Part shown: piece after piece, positions 8,890-17,266 of the stretch
Numbering within the stretch: the first letter of the stretch is position 1
Layout of the letters: each line of letters begins with the position of its first letter
NCBI RefSeq assembly: GCF_020252395.1
Contig: NZ_JADCDB010000016.1
Span: 18,905 to 82,904 of the forward strand
Reading direction: 5' to 3'
Source: Aestuariivirga sp.
Lineage (GTDB): Bacteria > Pseudomonadota > Alphaproteobacteria > Rhizobiales > Aestuariivirgaceae
DNA: 64,000 nucleotides
Translations under genes and position numbers: made by a program
Notes under the pieces: model-generated
Seen by the model: the letters and a program-made list of their open reading frames with translations, nothing else
Database searches by the model: none
Told to the model about the DNA's origin: nothing

Positions 8890-9594
8890 ATGACAAATCT
8901 CGTGATGATCCCCGCCTTCGGCTGCGACGGGCGGCTTTATGGCGGCATCGCGCCACTGCTCCCCTCCAATGTGCTGAGCTCCACGGTGATCGCCGATGGC
9001 GTTGACTTCGCAGCTTGCGTTGCCCAGGTGCTGACTCAGGCGCCGGAGCATTTCGTGGTGCTGGGCACCTCCTTCGGCGGGCGCGTGGCGCTGGAAACCA
9101 CACTCGCCGCACCCGGGCGCGTGCGCGGCCTCATCGTCATCGGCTCCAGCCCCGGACCGGTGGCGGACCCGCGGGCGGGACTTCGCCGTTCGGAACGCCT
9201 GCGCGCCGGCGAGGCGCAGCAGGTGGCCGAGGAGATGGGCGACATGATCGCCCATATGGAAGGCCCCAATGGGCCTGCCGCCCGCCGGGCCTTCATCGAC
9301 ATGTGCGCCACGCTGGGGCCGGACGCGATGACCCGCCAGTCGGACGCGCTGGCAAGGCGCGCTGACCTGTGGCCGCGCCTGGGCGAGATCGGATGCCCCG
9401 CGCTGATGCTGTGGGGCGTGCATGACAGGTTTTCACCCGCCGCCGATGGCCTGAAGATGTCGGCCGCCATTGCCCGTGGCTGCTACGTGGAACTCGCCGG
9501 CTGCGGCCACTTCCCCACCCTCGAATACCCGGACGAGACGGCGGCGGCGATCGACCATTGGATGGAGGACGTGGGGCTGTCGCCGAAACTCTGA
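8890..9594 (+). CDS. alpha/beta hydrolase
   Basis: A 234-residue single-domain hydrolase, probably a cytoplasmic esterase or similar. The nucleophile elbow GTSFGG puts Ser61 in place; Asp179 (WGVHDRF) and His207 (GCGHFP) complete the triad. There is no signal peptide. ATG at 8890 is chosen because AGGA sits at a good distance; ATG at 8881 is also in frame. It is divergent from the aldolase-like gene across 112 bp that should hold both promoters. The physiological substrate is unknown. Confidence 0.8.
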   Translation: MTNLVMIPAFGCDGRLYGGIAPLLPSNVLSSTVIADGVDFAACVAQVLTQAPEHFVVLGTSFGGRVALETTLAAPGRVRGLIVIGSSPGPVADPRAGLRRSERLRAGEAQQVAEEMGDMIAHMEGPNGPAARRAFIDMCATLGPDAMTRQSDALARRADLWPRLGEIGCPALMLWGVHDRFSPAADGLKMSAAIARGCYVELAGCGHFPTLEYPDETAAAIDHWMEDVGLSPKL

Positions 9595-9604
9595 AGTACC
9601 AGCG

Positions 9605-9752
9605 TCCTCTCCTGCGAAGCGGGAGAGGAGGGGGCCCTAACGAAGTTGGGGGAGATGAGGGGACGCGGGAAATGATCGTGCCGGCGTCCCCTCATCTCCC
9701 CGTTGCGTGCCGCAACGGGTCCCTTCTTCTCCCGCTGAAGGAGCGGGAGAAG
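9605..9752. repeat. cluster of four intergenic palindromes
   Basis: Four inverted repeats lie end to end between convergent genes. They are 9605-9612 with 9622-9629 (8 bp), 9651-9666 with 9684-9699 (16 bp perfect), 9699-9707 with 9711-9719 (9 bp) and 9726-9736 with 9742-9752 (11 bp, 5-nt loop). It looks like a mosaic intergenic element of the kind dispersed in Hyphomicrobiales genomes. It can also end transcription from both flanking genes. No coding potential is seen. Confidence 0.7.
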
Positions 9753-9772
9753 ACGACTTGCGCAGGTGCTTT

Positions 9773-10501
9773 TCAGCTGCCCATCTCTCGTCGGAGCAAG
9801 CGTTGCGGCGGCCCCGGCTGGGCGCAGCCTTCTTTCGCGTTGAAGGCCTTGAGGCTCTTTGAGTCATCGGGTGCGAAGCGATCGGGCGTCATTGCGAGTC
9901 GGGCGATCCGGTCCAGGCGGAAGGTGCGGAAGTCCTGGCGCAGCTCGCACCAGGCGGTGAACATCCAGCCATCGGGCAGGTTCCACACGGCGATGGGGCG
10001 CAGGCGGCGCGTCGAAATCTGCCCTTTGCCATTGGCATAGAGCATTTCGACGAAGCGGCATTCCCGGATCGCCGTGCGGATGAGCTTCGCATGGGCCGGG
10101 CTGCCGGTAGTGTGCGGAAAGGAGAAGTAAGGCGCATCCGCCAGGCGCCGGGTTTCGGGTCTGGGCAGGCTGGCCTGCAGCTTGGACCGTACCTCGCGGG
10201 CGGCGGCGGCCAGGCCCTCGTCATCGAGGCTTTCGGCGAAGGAGAGGCCGATGGCCAGCGCGTCCACCTGTTCATGGGTGAAGGTGACATTGGGCAGGTC
10301 GAAGCCCGGCCGGAGCAGATAGCCCACCCCGGCCTCGCCCTCGATGGGCAGGCCCGAGGCCTGCAGATGGGCGATATCGCGATAGACGGTGCGGAGGCTC
10401 ACCTCGAAATGCGTTGCAAGGTCCTCTGCGCGGGTGACGCTGCGGGTCCGCAGCTCATTCACCAGTCTGAACAGTCGTTCGGCGCGGCGCATCGGTTTCA
10501 A
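9773..10501 (-). CDS. YafY-type HTH/WYL-domain transcriptional regulator
   Basis: A 242-residue regulator with an N-terminal winged helix-turn-helix (RAERLFRLVNEL, then VSLRTVYRDIAHL near residues 33-45). A WYL ligand-binding domain follows from about residue 140 (AIRECRFVEMLYANG, then RRLRPIAVW). WYL proteins usually sense small ligands or nucleic acid and may repress or activate neighbouring genes. It lies 66 bp downstream of the RidA gene on the same strand, so the two may share a transcript. A start at 10492 is an alternative. Confidence 0.82.
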   Translation of the reverse strand: MKPMRRAERLFRLVNELRTRSVTRAEDLATHFEVSLRTVYRDIAHLQASGLPIEGEAGVGYLLRPGFDLPNVTFTHEQVDALAIGLSFAESLDDEGLAAAAREVRSKLQASLPRPETRRLADAPYFSFPHTTGSPAHAKLIRTAIRECRFVEMLYANGKGQISTRRLRPIAVWNLPDGWMFTAWCELRQDFRTFRLDRIARLAMTPDRFAPDDSKSLKAFNAKEGCAQPGPPQRLLRREMGS

Positions 10502-10567
10502 CTGCCTTAGTGCCTCCGCCGGTCAGGCCCAGCGGAGGTAGCGGCAGAATAGCCGGCCGGGGCGGCG

Positions 10568-10963
10568 TCAGTCCACGGCGGAGGCATCGAGTTCCACCAG
10601 CAGCATGGGCATCGCCAGCTGCGACACACCAAGCAGCGTCATCGGCGGAGCAACGCCGCAGGCTCCCAGCCTTGCGGCGATGACGTCCCAGTTCTGCAAG
10701 GTGGCATCGACATCCACCGTATAGATCGTGAGCTTCTTGAGATTGCCGAGCCCCATGTTCGCCGCACCCAGCACCGCCTCGAGGTTGGCCAGCGCAAGCG
10801 CAAGCTGGCCCCGCATGTTGCCGATGTGCTGGGGGTTGCCTTCGCCGTCGACCGCGGTCTGGCCCGAAAACACCAGCTCCCGCCGCGTCCCTTCGAGCAT
10901 CAGCCCCTGCACATAGCCGTAGTTCAGCGACCAGGACCACGGGTTGACGTCAGTTCTCTGCAT
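10568..10963 (-). CDS. RidA/YjgF family protein
   Basis: A 131-residue member of the RidA family, whose archetype hydrolyses reactive enamine/imine intermediates released by PLP enzymes. Recognisable blocks are LVFSGQTAVDGEGNP, the RGQLALALANLEAVL helix, and the C-terminal LVELDASAVD. The catalytic Arg of true RidA near the C-terminus is not evident, so this may belong to a non-archetypal Rid subgroup. ATG at 10963 is selected because a strong GGAGG lies 6 nt upstream. Confidence 0.8.
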   Translation of the reverse strand: MQRTDVNPWSWSLNYGYVQGLMLEGTRRELVFSGQTAVDGEGNPQHIGNMRGQLALALANLEAVLGAANMGLGNLKKLTIYTVDVDATLQNWDVIAARLGACGVAPPMTLLGVSQLAMPMLLVELDASAVD

Positions 10964-11043
10964 TTGTTGCCTCCATTGGTGAGTTGACAGAGGCAAGTCT
11001 GCGCCATGGCTCCTGACAGCGTTGTGGCAGGAATGATGACGGC

Positions 11044-11955
11044 CTATTTCAGGCTCGCAATATAATCCGCTATCGCCTGGATGTCGCTTTCGGGCAGCAT
11101 CGCGATGTTGCGCTGGACCTGGCCCATGCCGCCCGATGAGAGTTTATCATAGCCCATGGCCCCGCCATATTGCAGGGCCGAGGCGAGGTCGGCGGCATCG
11201 CTGTAGCGGCCGCGTTCGATGAGGCCCAGCAGGCTCGGTACGCGGCCCTTGCCTTCCGGGTGCGGGCCGCCGGCGAAGGCCTTCGACGTGTCGAGTGCCA
11301 TGAAGATGTTGCGCGGCGTGTGGCATTCCTGGCAGTGGCCGGGGCCGTTGACGAGGTAGGATCCGCGGTTCCAGCTCTCGGACTGCGTGGGATCGGGCTT
11401 CCATGGCGTGGTGTCGAGCCCCACCCACTTCCACAAGCCCACGCCGCGGCGGATGAGCGGCAGTGCGGTGATGTCCGCCGCGCGCTCCGGCGATCTCACC
11501 GGCGGCAGGGACGCAAGATAGGCGCGGATGTCCAGCACGTCCTCCGGCTTCATGCGGGCATAGGAGGTGTAGGGCAGCGCCGGGATCAGGTGCTCGCCCT
11601 CGGGCGAGATGCCGCGCATCACGGCGTTGAGGAACTGGAGGTCCGTCCATGAGCCGATGCCAGTTTCGGCATCGGGCGTCAGGTTCAGCGGGTAGAGCGT
11701 GCCGATGGGCGTGTGCAGCGGCGCGCCGCCCGCCGGGACGGTGGCCTCCACGCCGGCCAATTCGGAGGAGGGCTGGTGGCAGGAGATGCAGCCTCCCGCA
11801 TGGTAGAGGCGCTCGCCATTGGCGATGTCCGCGGTGTGCCGGGGAACATCCGCCGCGGTGAGCGGGCGCGGCATGCTGAGCAGCCACAAGGCGGCGAGCC
11901 CCGGCACTGCAAGCAGAGCCAGGGCGATCAAGCTGCTTCTGACGCCGCGCCGCAC
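11044..11955 (-). CDS. membrane-anchored di-haem cytochrome c
   Basis: A 303-residue periplasmic electron carrier. An uncleaved or cleavable N-terminal hydrophobic segment (residues about 8-27) exports it. Two haem-binding motifs are visible, CISCH at residues 56-60 and CQECH at 208-212. The two-domain layout with the PLNLTPDAETGIG segment is typical of the cytochrome c subunit that serves membrane alcohol/aldehyde dehydrogenases. No dehydrogenase partner is nearby. It starts 6 bp after the cytochrome c'-like gene, so the two are co-transcribed. Confidence 0.85.
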   Translation of the reverse strand: MRRGVRSSLIALALLAVPGLAALWLLSMPRPLTAADVPRHTADIANGERLYHAGGCISCHQPSSELAGVEATVPAGGAPLHTPIGTLYPLNLTPDAETGIGSWTDLQFLNAVMRGISPEGEHLIPALPYTSYARMKPEDVLDIRAYLASLPPVRSPERAADITALPLIRRGVGLWKWVGLDTTPWKPDPTQSESWNRGSYLVNGPGHCQECHTPRNIFMALDTSKAFAGGPHPEGKGRVPSLLGLIERGRYSDAADLASALQYGGAMGYDKLSSGGMGQVQRNIAMLPESDIQAIADYIASLK

Positions 11956-11961
11956 GGGTGA

Positions 11962-12429
11962 CTAGTCAGCCTGGCGGAACGTCTCGTGGCAACTCTGGCA
12001 GGACTTGCCGAGCGCGGGGAAGGCGGCCTTGAAAGAGGCTTCGTCGGTTGTTGCCTGCACCGCGGCTTCAGCCTTCACATAGGCCGCTCCGGCCGCTTCG
12101 AAGCCTGCCTTGTCCGTCCAGATCTCGGCCTTCGCCTCGGTCTTCGCGGCCTTGCCGGCGGGGGTGCCGGGCTTGGTGTCCTCGCCCCACCAGCCGGCCC
12201 AGCCGCCGCAGGCCTTCTGCGATTCGCCGATGGCGGCGTCGATCGCCGCCTTGTCATAGGCCTTCTGGCCCTTGATGATGGGGACCATCACCTTCATCAT
12301 GCCGGCATTGGCCTTCATGCAGGCCTGGCGGGCCTCGATTGCGGCCTTGGCATCGGCCATGGCGGCCGAGGAAAGGCCGATGGCCAAGGCGGCCGCCGTG
12401 AAAAGTCCCACCGAAATCTTCGACACCAT
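11962..12429 (-). CDS. cytochrome c'/c556-like protein
   Basis: A 155-residue exported four-helix-bundle cytochrome. It opens with a signal peptide ending near SSAAMA (about residues 18-23) and carries its single haem motif, CQSCH, close to the C-terminus, the hallmark of the cytochrome c' and c556 group. ATG at 12429 is preferred because GGAGGA lies about 9 nt upstream and the signal peptide then starts properly. These proteins carry electrons or bind NO/CO. It is first in a two-gene unit with the di-haem cytochrome. Confidence 0.85.
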   Translation of the reverse strand: MVSKISVGLFTAAALAIGLSSAAMADAKAAIEARQACMKANAGMMKVMVPIIKGQKAYDKAAIDAAIGESQKACGGWAGWWGEDTKPGTPAGKAAKTEAKAEIWTDKAGFEAAGAAYVKAEAAVQATTDEASFKAAFPALGKSCQSCHETFRQAD

Positions 12430-12664
12430 GAGAGCTGATCCTCCATTTGCTTGGTCCGCCCACATTACGCGCAAGACCGCTCCCTATTCCACCACAATTC
12501 GGAGTGTCCCGGCTGCAAGCCCCAAGGCCTTGTTAACACTGCCCCAAAACCGCCCGGATCGGGCCTCGCAGGCGCCATTGAGGCGCATCAAGCTGAAGTG
12601 GACGTCATCTTTAGGGTGACGTTAAGACCCTGGACCGACTATGCGCGCAATCGAGGACGGCAAG

Positions 12665-12802
12665 ATGAGCAAGATGCAAGATGAAGAGAGCCAGCAACCG
12701 GCGCAAACCTCGGGCCGCAAGCGCAAGAGCGTGCTGAGCCCGGAACTGCGCGAGGTGCTTCACATGCTGAAGTCGCTGGAGACAAAGCCCGCCCAGGGCT
12801 GA
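12665..12802 (+). CDS. 45-residue small protein of unknown function
   Basis: A short frame with all the marks of a gene: ATG at 12665, a GAGG about 8 nt upstream, and a perfect terminator hairpin beginning 22 bp after the stop. The product is hydrophilic, with a basic run (GRKRKS at residues 17-22) followed by an amphipathic helix (LSPELREVLHMLKSLE). It lies between divergent cytochrome and convergent response-regulator genes. I do not recognise the family and give no function. Confidence 0.55.
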   Translation: MSKMQDEESQQPAQTSGRKRKSVLSPELREVLHMLKSLETKPAQG

Positions 12803-12824
12803 GATTTCTGGCGATTGTTCTGGA

Positions 12825-12849
12825 AAAGGGCGGGTTCATCCCGCCCTTT
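12825..12849. terminator. bidirectional hairpin terminator
   Basis: A perfect 10-bp stem with a 5-nt loop (12825-12834 and 12840-12849) preceded by A and followed by T residues. It sits between the small plus-strand gene ending at 12802 and the minus-strand response regulator ending at 12856, so it should serve both. Confidence 0.85.
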
Positions 12850-12855
12850 CGCGTG

Positions 12856-13311
12856 TCAGTCTCCGGCCCTTATGCGCGCAAGCGCCGCCTTCACCGCCTC
12901 GTGGAGCTCGTTGCGGTTGGCGGGCTTGGGCAGTGCGATGTCGAAGGTGTCGCGCCATTCGCCGGTGCGGACCGAGTCCGCAAGAAAGGCCGACAGCGCC
13001 ATCAGCGGCGTGGCGGCAATGGGACCGCCCATCCGGCGGATCGAGCGCGCGGCGGTGATGCCGTCCATGATCGGCATCTCGATGTCGAGCACGATCACGT
13101 CGAAGGCGTTCTCGGAAGCGCTCCTCACCGCCTCCTCGCCGTGGATCACGGCTTCCACATCGCAGCCCATGGCCTTCAGCATGGCGGCGGTGACAATGCG
13201 CACGGGGTCGGAATCCTCGGCCAGCAGCAGGCGCGGCCGTCCGCCGTGCCGCGCCTCGAGCTTCAGCGACTTCTTCTCCGGGTCCGCCACGACAACCGCC
13301 GGCTCTGACAT
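12856..13311 (-). CDS. single-domain response regulator receiver protein
   Basis: A 151-residue CheY-like protein with a roughly 25-residue N-terminal extension and no output domain. Acidic residues Glu32/Asp33 start the receiver, Asp76 (VLDIEMP) is the phosphoacceptor and Lys129 (LPKP) the conserved lysine. It probably relays phosphate or acts by protein contact. No histidine kinase is adjacent, so the partner is encoded elsewhere. Start at 13311 is chosen because upstream in-frame ATGs would add non-conserved residues. Confidence 0.85.
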   Translation of the reverse strand: MSEPAVVVADPEKKSLKLEARHGGRPRLLLAEDSDPVRIVTAAMLKAMGCDVEAVIHGEEAVRSASENAFDVIVLDIEMPIMDGITAARSIRRMGGPIAATPLMALSAFLADSVRTGEWRDTFDIALPKPANRNELHEAVKAALARIRAGD

Positions 13312-13407
13312 AATTCCCACTAACCTCATCCCACGCAATCGACGCTACCCGGCCAATAGTTTGCAATTGGTGAGGCGGCGGCGCTGCCGGGGCCTATGGT
13401 AAACGGA

Positions 13408-14055
13408 TTACTTGGTGCCAAACATGCGGTCGCCCGCGTCGCCCAGTCCCGGCACGATATAGCCGTGGTCATTGAGGTGGCTGTCGACGGCGGCGGTGTA
13501 GATCGGCACGTCGGGGTGCTCCCCGGTCACCCGCTTCACGCCCTCGGGCGCTGCCAGCAGGCAGACGAGGCGCACGTCCTTTGCACCCGCCTCCTTCAGC
13601 TTGGCGATGGCATAGGCGGTGGAATTGCCGGTGGCCAGCATCGGATCCACCACGATCGCCGGGCGCTCGCCAATGTCGGAGGGGACCTTGAAGTAGTATT
13701 CGACGGGCTTCAGCGTGACCGGGTCGCGGTAAAGCCCGATATGGCCGATGCGCGCCGAGGGCAGCAGGTCCAGCATGCCCTCCAGGAGGCCGTTGCCGGC
13801 GCGCAGGATGGAGACGATGACCAGCTTCTTGCCCTTGAGGAAGGGCGCGTCCATCTCGGTCAGGGGGGTCTCGATTTTCTGGGTGGTCATCGGCAAGTCG
13901 CGCGTCACCTCATAGGCCAGGAGAAGGCTGATCTCGCGCAACAGCTGGCGGAACACCGCGGAGGGCGTGTTCTTGTCGCGCATCAGCGAGAGCTTGTGGA
14001 GCACGAGCGGGTGATCGACCACAACGAGTGTCTTGGGGTGCTCGGTTTCGGCCAT
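13408..14055 (-). CDS. upp: uracil phosphoribosyltransferase
   Basis: Pyrimidine salvage enzyme (215 aa) that converts uracil and PRPP to UMP in the cytoplasm. The PRPP-binding signature is clear as [11 protein letters not shown], and the C-terminal [12 protein letters not shown] uracil-binding tail is intact. ATG at 14055 is preceded by AGGAGAGG at good spacing; a longer in-frame extension looks spurious. It is monocistronic and divergent from the VOC gene. Length matches the family. Confidence 0.95.
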   Translation of the reverse strand: MAETEHPKTLVVVDHPLVLHKLSLMRDKNTPSAVFRQLLREISLLLAYEVTRDLPMTTQKIETPLTEMDAPFLKGKKLVIVSILRAGNGLLEGMLDLLPSARIGHIGLYRDPVTLKPVEYYFKVPSDIGERPAIVVDPMLATGNSTAYAIAKLKEAGAKDVRLVCLLAAPEGVKRVTGEHPDVPIYTAAVDSHLNDHGYIVPGLGDAGDRMFGTK

Positions 14056-14163
14056 GGCGCCTCTCCTGTCGAAATACCTTCCGGTTTTGGGCAAGTCAGG
14101 CCGGGTTTTCAAGCACGCCCGGAACTCATCCACGGTTTTGCGCTTTTGGACGAAGGTTGGGGG

Positions 14164-14210
14164 TTGCGCCGGAACCGGGGCTTGCCTATATCAGTAACGT
14201 CTAGCGTTAC
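14164..14210 (+). promoter_or_regulatory. promoter with overlapping palindromic operator
   Basis: A -35-like TTGCGC at 14164-14169 and a -10-like TATATC at 14187-14192 are 17 bp apart. Directly downstream is the perfect palindrome GTAACG-TCTAG-CGTTAC (14194-14210), placed over the expected transcription start. This is where a TetR- or MarR-type repressor would bind. It should control the VOC gene at 14227, which has AAGGAG just after the operator. Confidence 0.6.
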
Positions 14211-14226
14211 AGAAAAGGAGACCTCC

Positions 14227-14742
14227 GTGTCCGTCCCACCTGCCACTGCCCCGATCCCGGCCGGCACGCGCATCGGCCATGTTCACCTCAAGGTGTCCGA
14301 TCTTCAGCGCGCCCTCGATTTCTATTGCGGCGTGCTCGGTTTCGAGCTGCAACAGATGTACGGAAAACAGGCGGCCTTCGTTTCCGCCGGCGGCTATCAC
14401 CACCACATCGGCCTCAACACCTGGGAGAGTGCCGGCGGGCAGCCGCCGCCCCCGGGCGCCACGGGCCTCTATCACGTTGCCATCCTCTATCCCACCCGCG
14501 CCGACCTGGGCAACGCGCTGAAGCGTCTGGCCGCCAACAATGTGCAACTCGACGGCGCAGCAGACCATGGCGTGTCGGAAGCGCTATACCTTCATGACCC
14601 TGACATGAACGGCGTGGAACTCTACTGGGACAAGCCGGAAGCCGAATGGCCGCGCAACGCCGACGGCAGCATCGCGATGACCACCCAGCGCCTCGACCTC
14701 AACGGCCTCGTCAACACCAGGCATGAGATGGAAAGCGCATGA
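14227..14742 (+). CDS. VOC-family (glyoxalase/extradiol dioxygenase fold) protein
   Basis: A 171-residue vicinal-oxygen-chelate protein, similar in style to the CatE/glyoxalase-like dioxygenases. Metal-ligand candidates are His18 or His20 (IGHVHLKV), the His in LYHVAIL, and the Glu in GVELYWD. GTG at 14227 is chosen because AAGGAG lies 7 nt upstream and the palindromic operator ends just before it. It is followed by an old yellow enzyme gene, a pairing like the nemA-gloA arrangement in enterobacteria, so electrophile detoxification is a reasonable inference. Confidence 0.75.
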   Translation: MSVPPATAPIPAGTRIGHVHLKVSDLQRALDFYCGVLGFELQQMYGKQAAFVSAGGYHHHIGLNTWESAGGQPPPPGATGLYHVAILYPTRADLGNALKRLAANNVQLDGAADHGVSEALYLHDPDMNGVELYWDKPEAEWPRNADGSIAMTTQRLDLNGLVNTRHEMESA

Positions 14743-14873
14743 TCGCCCGCCCCCGGGCGGCAGTCTCCCGGCCTTCCGCAAGACCTGCTCGTCTCGCGCC
14801 ACGAGCTGCCTGACAAGCGGCTTTCCAACCCATCCCAACCACGGCAACCACACTCGCTTCAGAAAGGCACTCA

Positions 14874-15947
14874 ATGTCCATCCTCTATTCGCCGGCCAGG
14901 CTCGGCCAGCTCACGCTGCAGAACCACCTTGTCATGGCGCCGATGACGCGCAACCGCGCCATGAACAATGTGCCCAACGAGTTGATGGCCGAATATTACG
15001 GTCAGCGCGCCTCGGCGGGCCTCATCGTCACCGAGGGCACCTCGCCCTCGCCCAACGGGCTGGGCTATCCGCGCATCCCCGGCATCTTCAGCCCCGAGCA
15101 GGTCGAAGGCTGGCGCAAGGTCGCGACGGCCGCTCATGCCGGCGGCGCCAAGATTTTCGTACAGCTCATGCACACCGGCCGCATCGGGCATCCGCTTAAC
15201 CTTCCCGCCGGCGCGCGCGTGCTCGGCCCCTCCGCCATTCAAGCCGCGGGCGAGATCTATACCGATGCCGAAGGCATGAAGCCCCACCCCACGCCCGAGC
15301 CGATGTCGGAGGCCGACATCAAGACTGCCATTGCCGAATTTGCCAATGCCGCGCGCAATGCCGTGGCCGCCGGCTGTGACGGTGTCGAGCTTCACGCCGC
15401 CAACGGCTACCTGCTCGAGCAGTTCATCCGCCCCACCTCGAACCAGCGCACCGACCGTTACGGCGGTTCGATCGAGAACCGGGCGCGCTTCGTGATCGAT
15501 GTCGCGCAAGCTGTGATCGCCGCCATTGGCGCGGACAAGGCCGGCATCCGCCTCTCGCCTTACGGCACCTTCAATGACATGCCCCACTATCCGGAGATGG
15601 AGGCCGACTATGCCTATCTGGCGAAGAGGCTCAACGAGCTGGGCCTCGTCTATGTGCACCTGGTGGACCATTCGCCCATGGGCGCACCCCCGGTTCCGGC
15701 CACGATCAAGGAGACCGTCCGCAAGCTCTTCAAGCACACCCTGATCCTGTCGGGAGGCTATGACGCCGCGCGCGCCGAAAAGGACCTCGAAGAAAAGGCC
15801 TGCGACCTCGTCGCCGTGGGCCGCCCGTTCCTGGCCAATCCCGATCTCGTGGCAAGGTGGACGTCGGGAACGGCACTCAACGATATCGACTTCAGCACCT
15901 TCTATACGCCTGGCCCCAAGGGCTACACGGATTATCCGCGGCTGTAA
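14874..15947 (+). CDS. old yellow enzyme family ene-reductase (NemA-like)
   Basis: A 357-residue FMN-dependent, NAD(P)H-using reductase of activated alkenes and possibly nitrate esters. Family marks include NHLVMAPMTRNRA near the N-terminus, the active-site block GCDGVELHAANGYLLEQF, RYGGSIENRARF, and the C-terminal phosphate-binding AVGRPFLANPDL. Length is normal for the NemA/alkene-reductase group. It follows the VOC gene by 131 bp on the same strand and probably shares its regulated promoter. Confidence 0.9.
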   Translation: MSILYSPARLGQLTLQNHLVMAPMTRNRAMNNVPNELMAEYYGQRASAGLIVTEGTSPSPNGLGYPRIPGIFSPEQVEGWRKVATAAHAGGAKIFVQLMHTGRIGHPLNLPAGARVLGPSAIQAAGEIYTDAEGMKPHPTPEPMSEADIKTAIAEFANAARNAVAAGCDGVELHAANGYLLEQFIRPTSNQRTDRYGGSIENRARFVIDVAQAVIAAIGADKAGIRLSPYGTFNDMPHYPEMEADYAYLAKRLNELGLVYVHLVDHSPMGAPPVPATIKETVRKLFKHTLILSGGYDAARAEKDLEEKACDLVAVGRPFLANPDLVARWTSGTALNDIDFSTFYTPGPKGYTDYPRL

Positions 15948-15973
15948 TCGCCGTCACGCGGAAGTCGTCATCT

Positions 15974-15994
15974 TGGCCGGGCTTGTCCCGGCCA
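15974..15994. repeat. dispersed-type palindrome, possible terminator
   Basis: An 8-bp perfect stem (TGGCCGGG at 15974-15981, CCCGGCCA at 15987-15994) with a 5-nt loop lies 27 bp after the reductase stop. Its sequence is of a kind recalled as abundant in Bradyrhizobium-like genomes. It may double as a terminator between the two convergent genes. Confidence 0.65.
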
Positions 15995-16059
15995 TCTTCG
16001 TTTGCGGCAACCAGAAAGAATGTGCCGGTCAAGCCAGCTCATGATGAGACGAGAGTCGA

Positions 16060-17163
16060 TCAGCCCGCCGCCGTCGCCAGCGCCCTCGGCAACTCATCCG
16101 CGAGGATGCGCAAGTCTTCGTCCGTTCCCGCCGTCACGCGGATGCAGCGGTTCAGGGGCGCGACACCGGGCATGCGCACGAAGACTCCCGCTGCCAGCAG
16201 CGCATCGAGCACGCGCTTGGCGTAGCCGCCGTCGCGGCCGCAGTCGATGGCTACGAAATTGGTGGCCGACGGCAGCGGCGTGAGGCCGTGATTGCTGGCA
16301 ATCTGGCCAATCTCATCGCGCGCCGCCGCAACCTTCGCCACCACACTCCGCAAGTGACTCTGATCGCCAAGCGCCGCGATCCCCGCCGCCTGGCCAAGTT
16401 TCGTCACGCCGAAATGGTTGCGGATCTTGTCGAAGGCGCGAATGAGGCCGGCATGGCCGATGCAATAGCCGAGCCGCAGGCCGGCGAGGCCATAGGCCTT
16501 GGAAAAGGTGCGGAAGCGAAGGAGCTTGCGGTTTGTCACATCGAGCGGCGGCAGTGTGCCATGCGGCGCGAATTCGCCATAGGCCTCGTCCAGCATGAGC
16601 AGCGCGCCATCCGGGATGCGATCGATCATGCGCTGCACGGCGGCCGCGTCCCACCAGCTGCCCATCGGGTTGTCCGGGTTGGCGAAGTAGATGAGGCGGG
16701 CCTTTTCGCGCGCCGCGAGATCGAGCAGCGATGCCGGGTCCTCCCGGTCATTCACATAAGGCGTGGTGACGAGGCGTCCGCCGAAACCATGGACATGGAA
16801 GTTGAAGGTGGGATAAGCGCCCTGCGATGTGGCAACCGTGACGCCGGGCTCGACGAAGAGCCGCACGGCATAGCCGAAGAGCCCGTCGATCCCTTCACCC
16901 ACCATCACGTTTTCGGGTGCGACGCCCAGATGCTGCGCAAGGGCCGCCTTGATGGCGTGGTTCTCCGGGTCGCAGTACTGCCAGCTCTCCCCTGCTGCGG
17001 CCGCGATGGCGGCTGCCACCTTCGGCGAGGGGCCGAAGACACTCTCGTTTGCGCCGATACGGGCGCGGAACCGCTTTCCGGAGCGGCGTTCGAGGGCTTC
17101 CGGCCCGACGAAGGGCACGGACGCGGGGAGCCCCTCGGCGAGGCTTGTGAAGGGGAATGGCAT
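16060..17163 (-). CDS. HisC-like PLP-dependent aminotransferase
   Basis: A 367-residue class I/II aminotransferase most like histidinol-phosphate aminotransferases. It shows ANESVFGPSP near the N-terminus, the cofactor-contacting ANPDNPMG, LMLDEAYGEF, and the Schiff-base lysine near residue 221 in FSKAYGLAGLRLGY. No other his gene is nearby, so it may be a paralogue acting on another aromatic or phosphorylated amino donor rather than the biosynthetic HisC. ATG at 17163 is chosen because the upstream extension is low-complexity. Confidence 0.8.
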   Translation of the reverse strand: MPFPFTSLAEGLPASVPFVGPEALERRSGKRFRARIGANESVFGPSPKVAAAIAAAAGESWQYCDPENHAIKAALAQHLGVAPENVMVGEGIDGLFGYAVRLFVEPGVTVATSQGAYPTFNFHVHGFGGRLVTTPYVNDREDPASLLDLAAREKARLIYFANPDNPMGSWWDAAAVQRMIDRIPDGALLMLDEAYGEFAPHGTLPPLDVTNRKLLRFRTFSKAYGLAGLRLGYCIGHAGLIRAFDKIRNHFGVTKLGQAAGIAALGDQSHLRSVVAKVAAARDEIGQIASNHGLTPLPSATNFVAIDCGRDGGYAKRVLDALLAAGVFVRMPGVAPLNRCIRVTAGTDEDLRILADELPRALATAAG

Positions 17164-17266
17164 GGCCCCGTTGTTAGGAGGGCCGTGCTGAAGTGGCAAG
17201 CGCAACGACCGGCCCGCCAGCACCCAGGGCAGAACGCTGGCCCCTCTGCCGTGTCGTGGTCCTGCC

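Noticed and set aside
13396..14226. Extending the VOC protein upstream to make a 448-residue fusion
   Set aside because: The extension is antisense to upp, and a ribosome-binding site plus promoter/operator lie directly before GTG at 14227.
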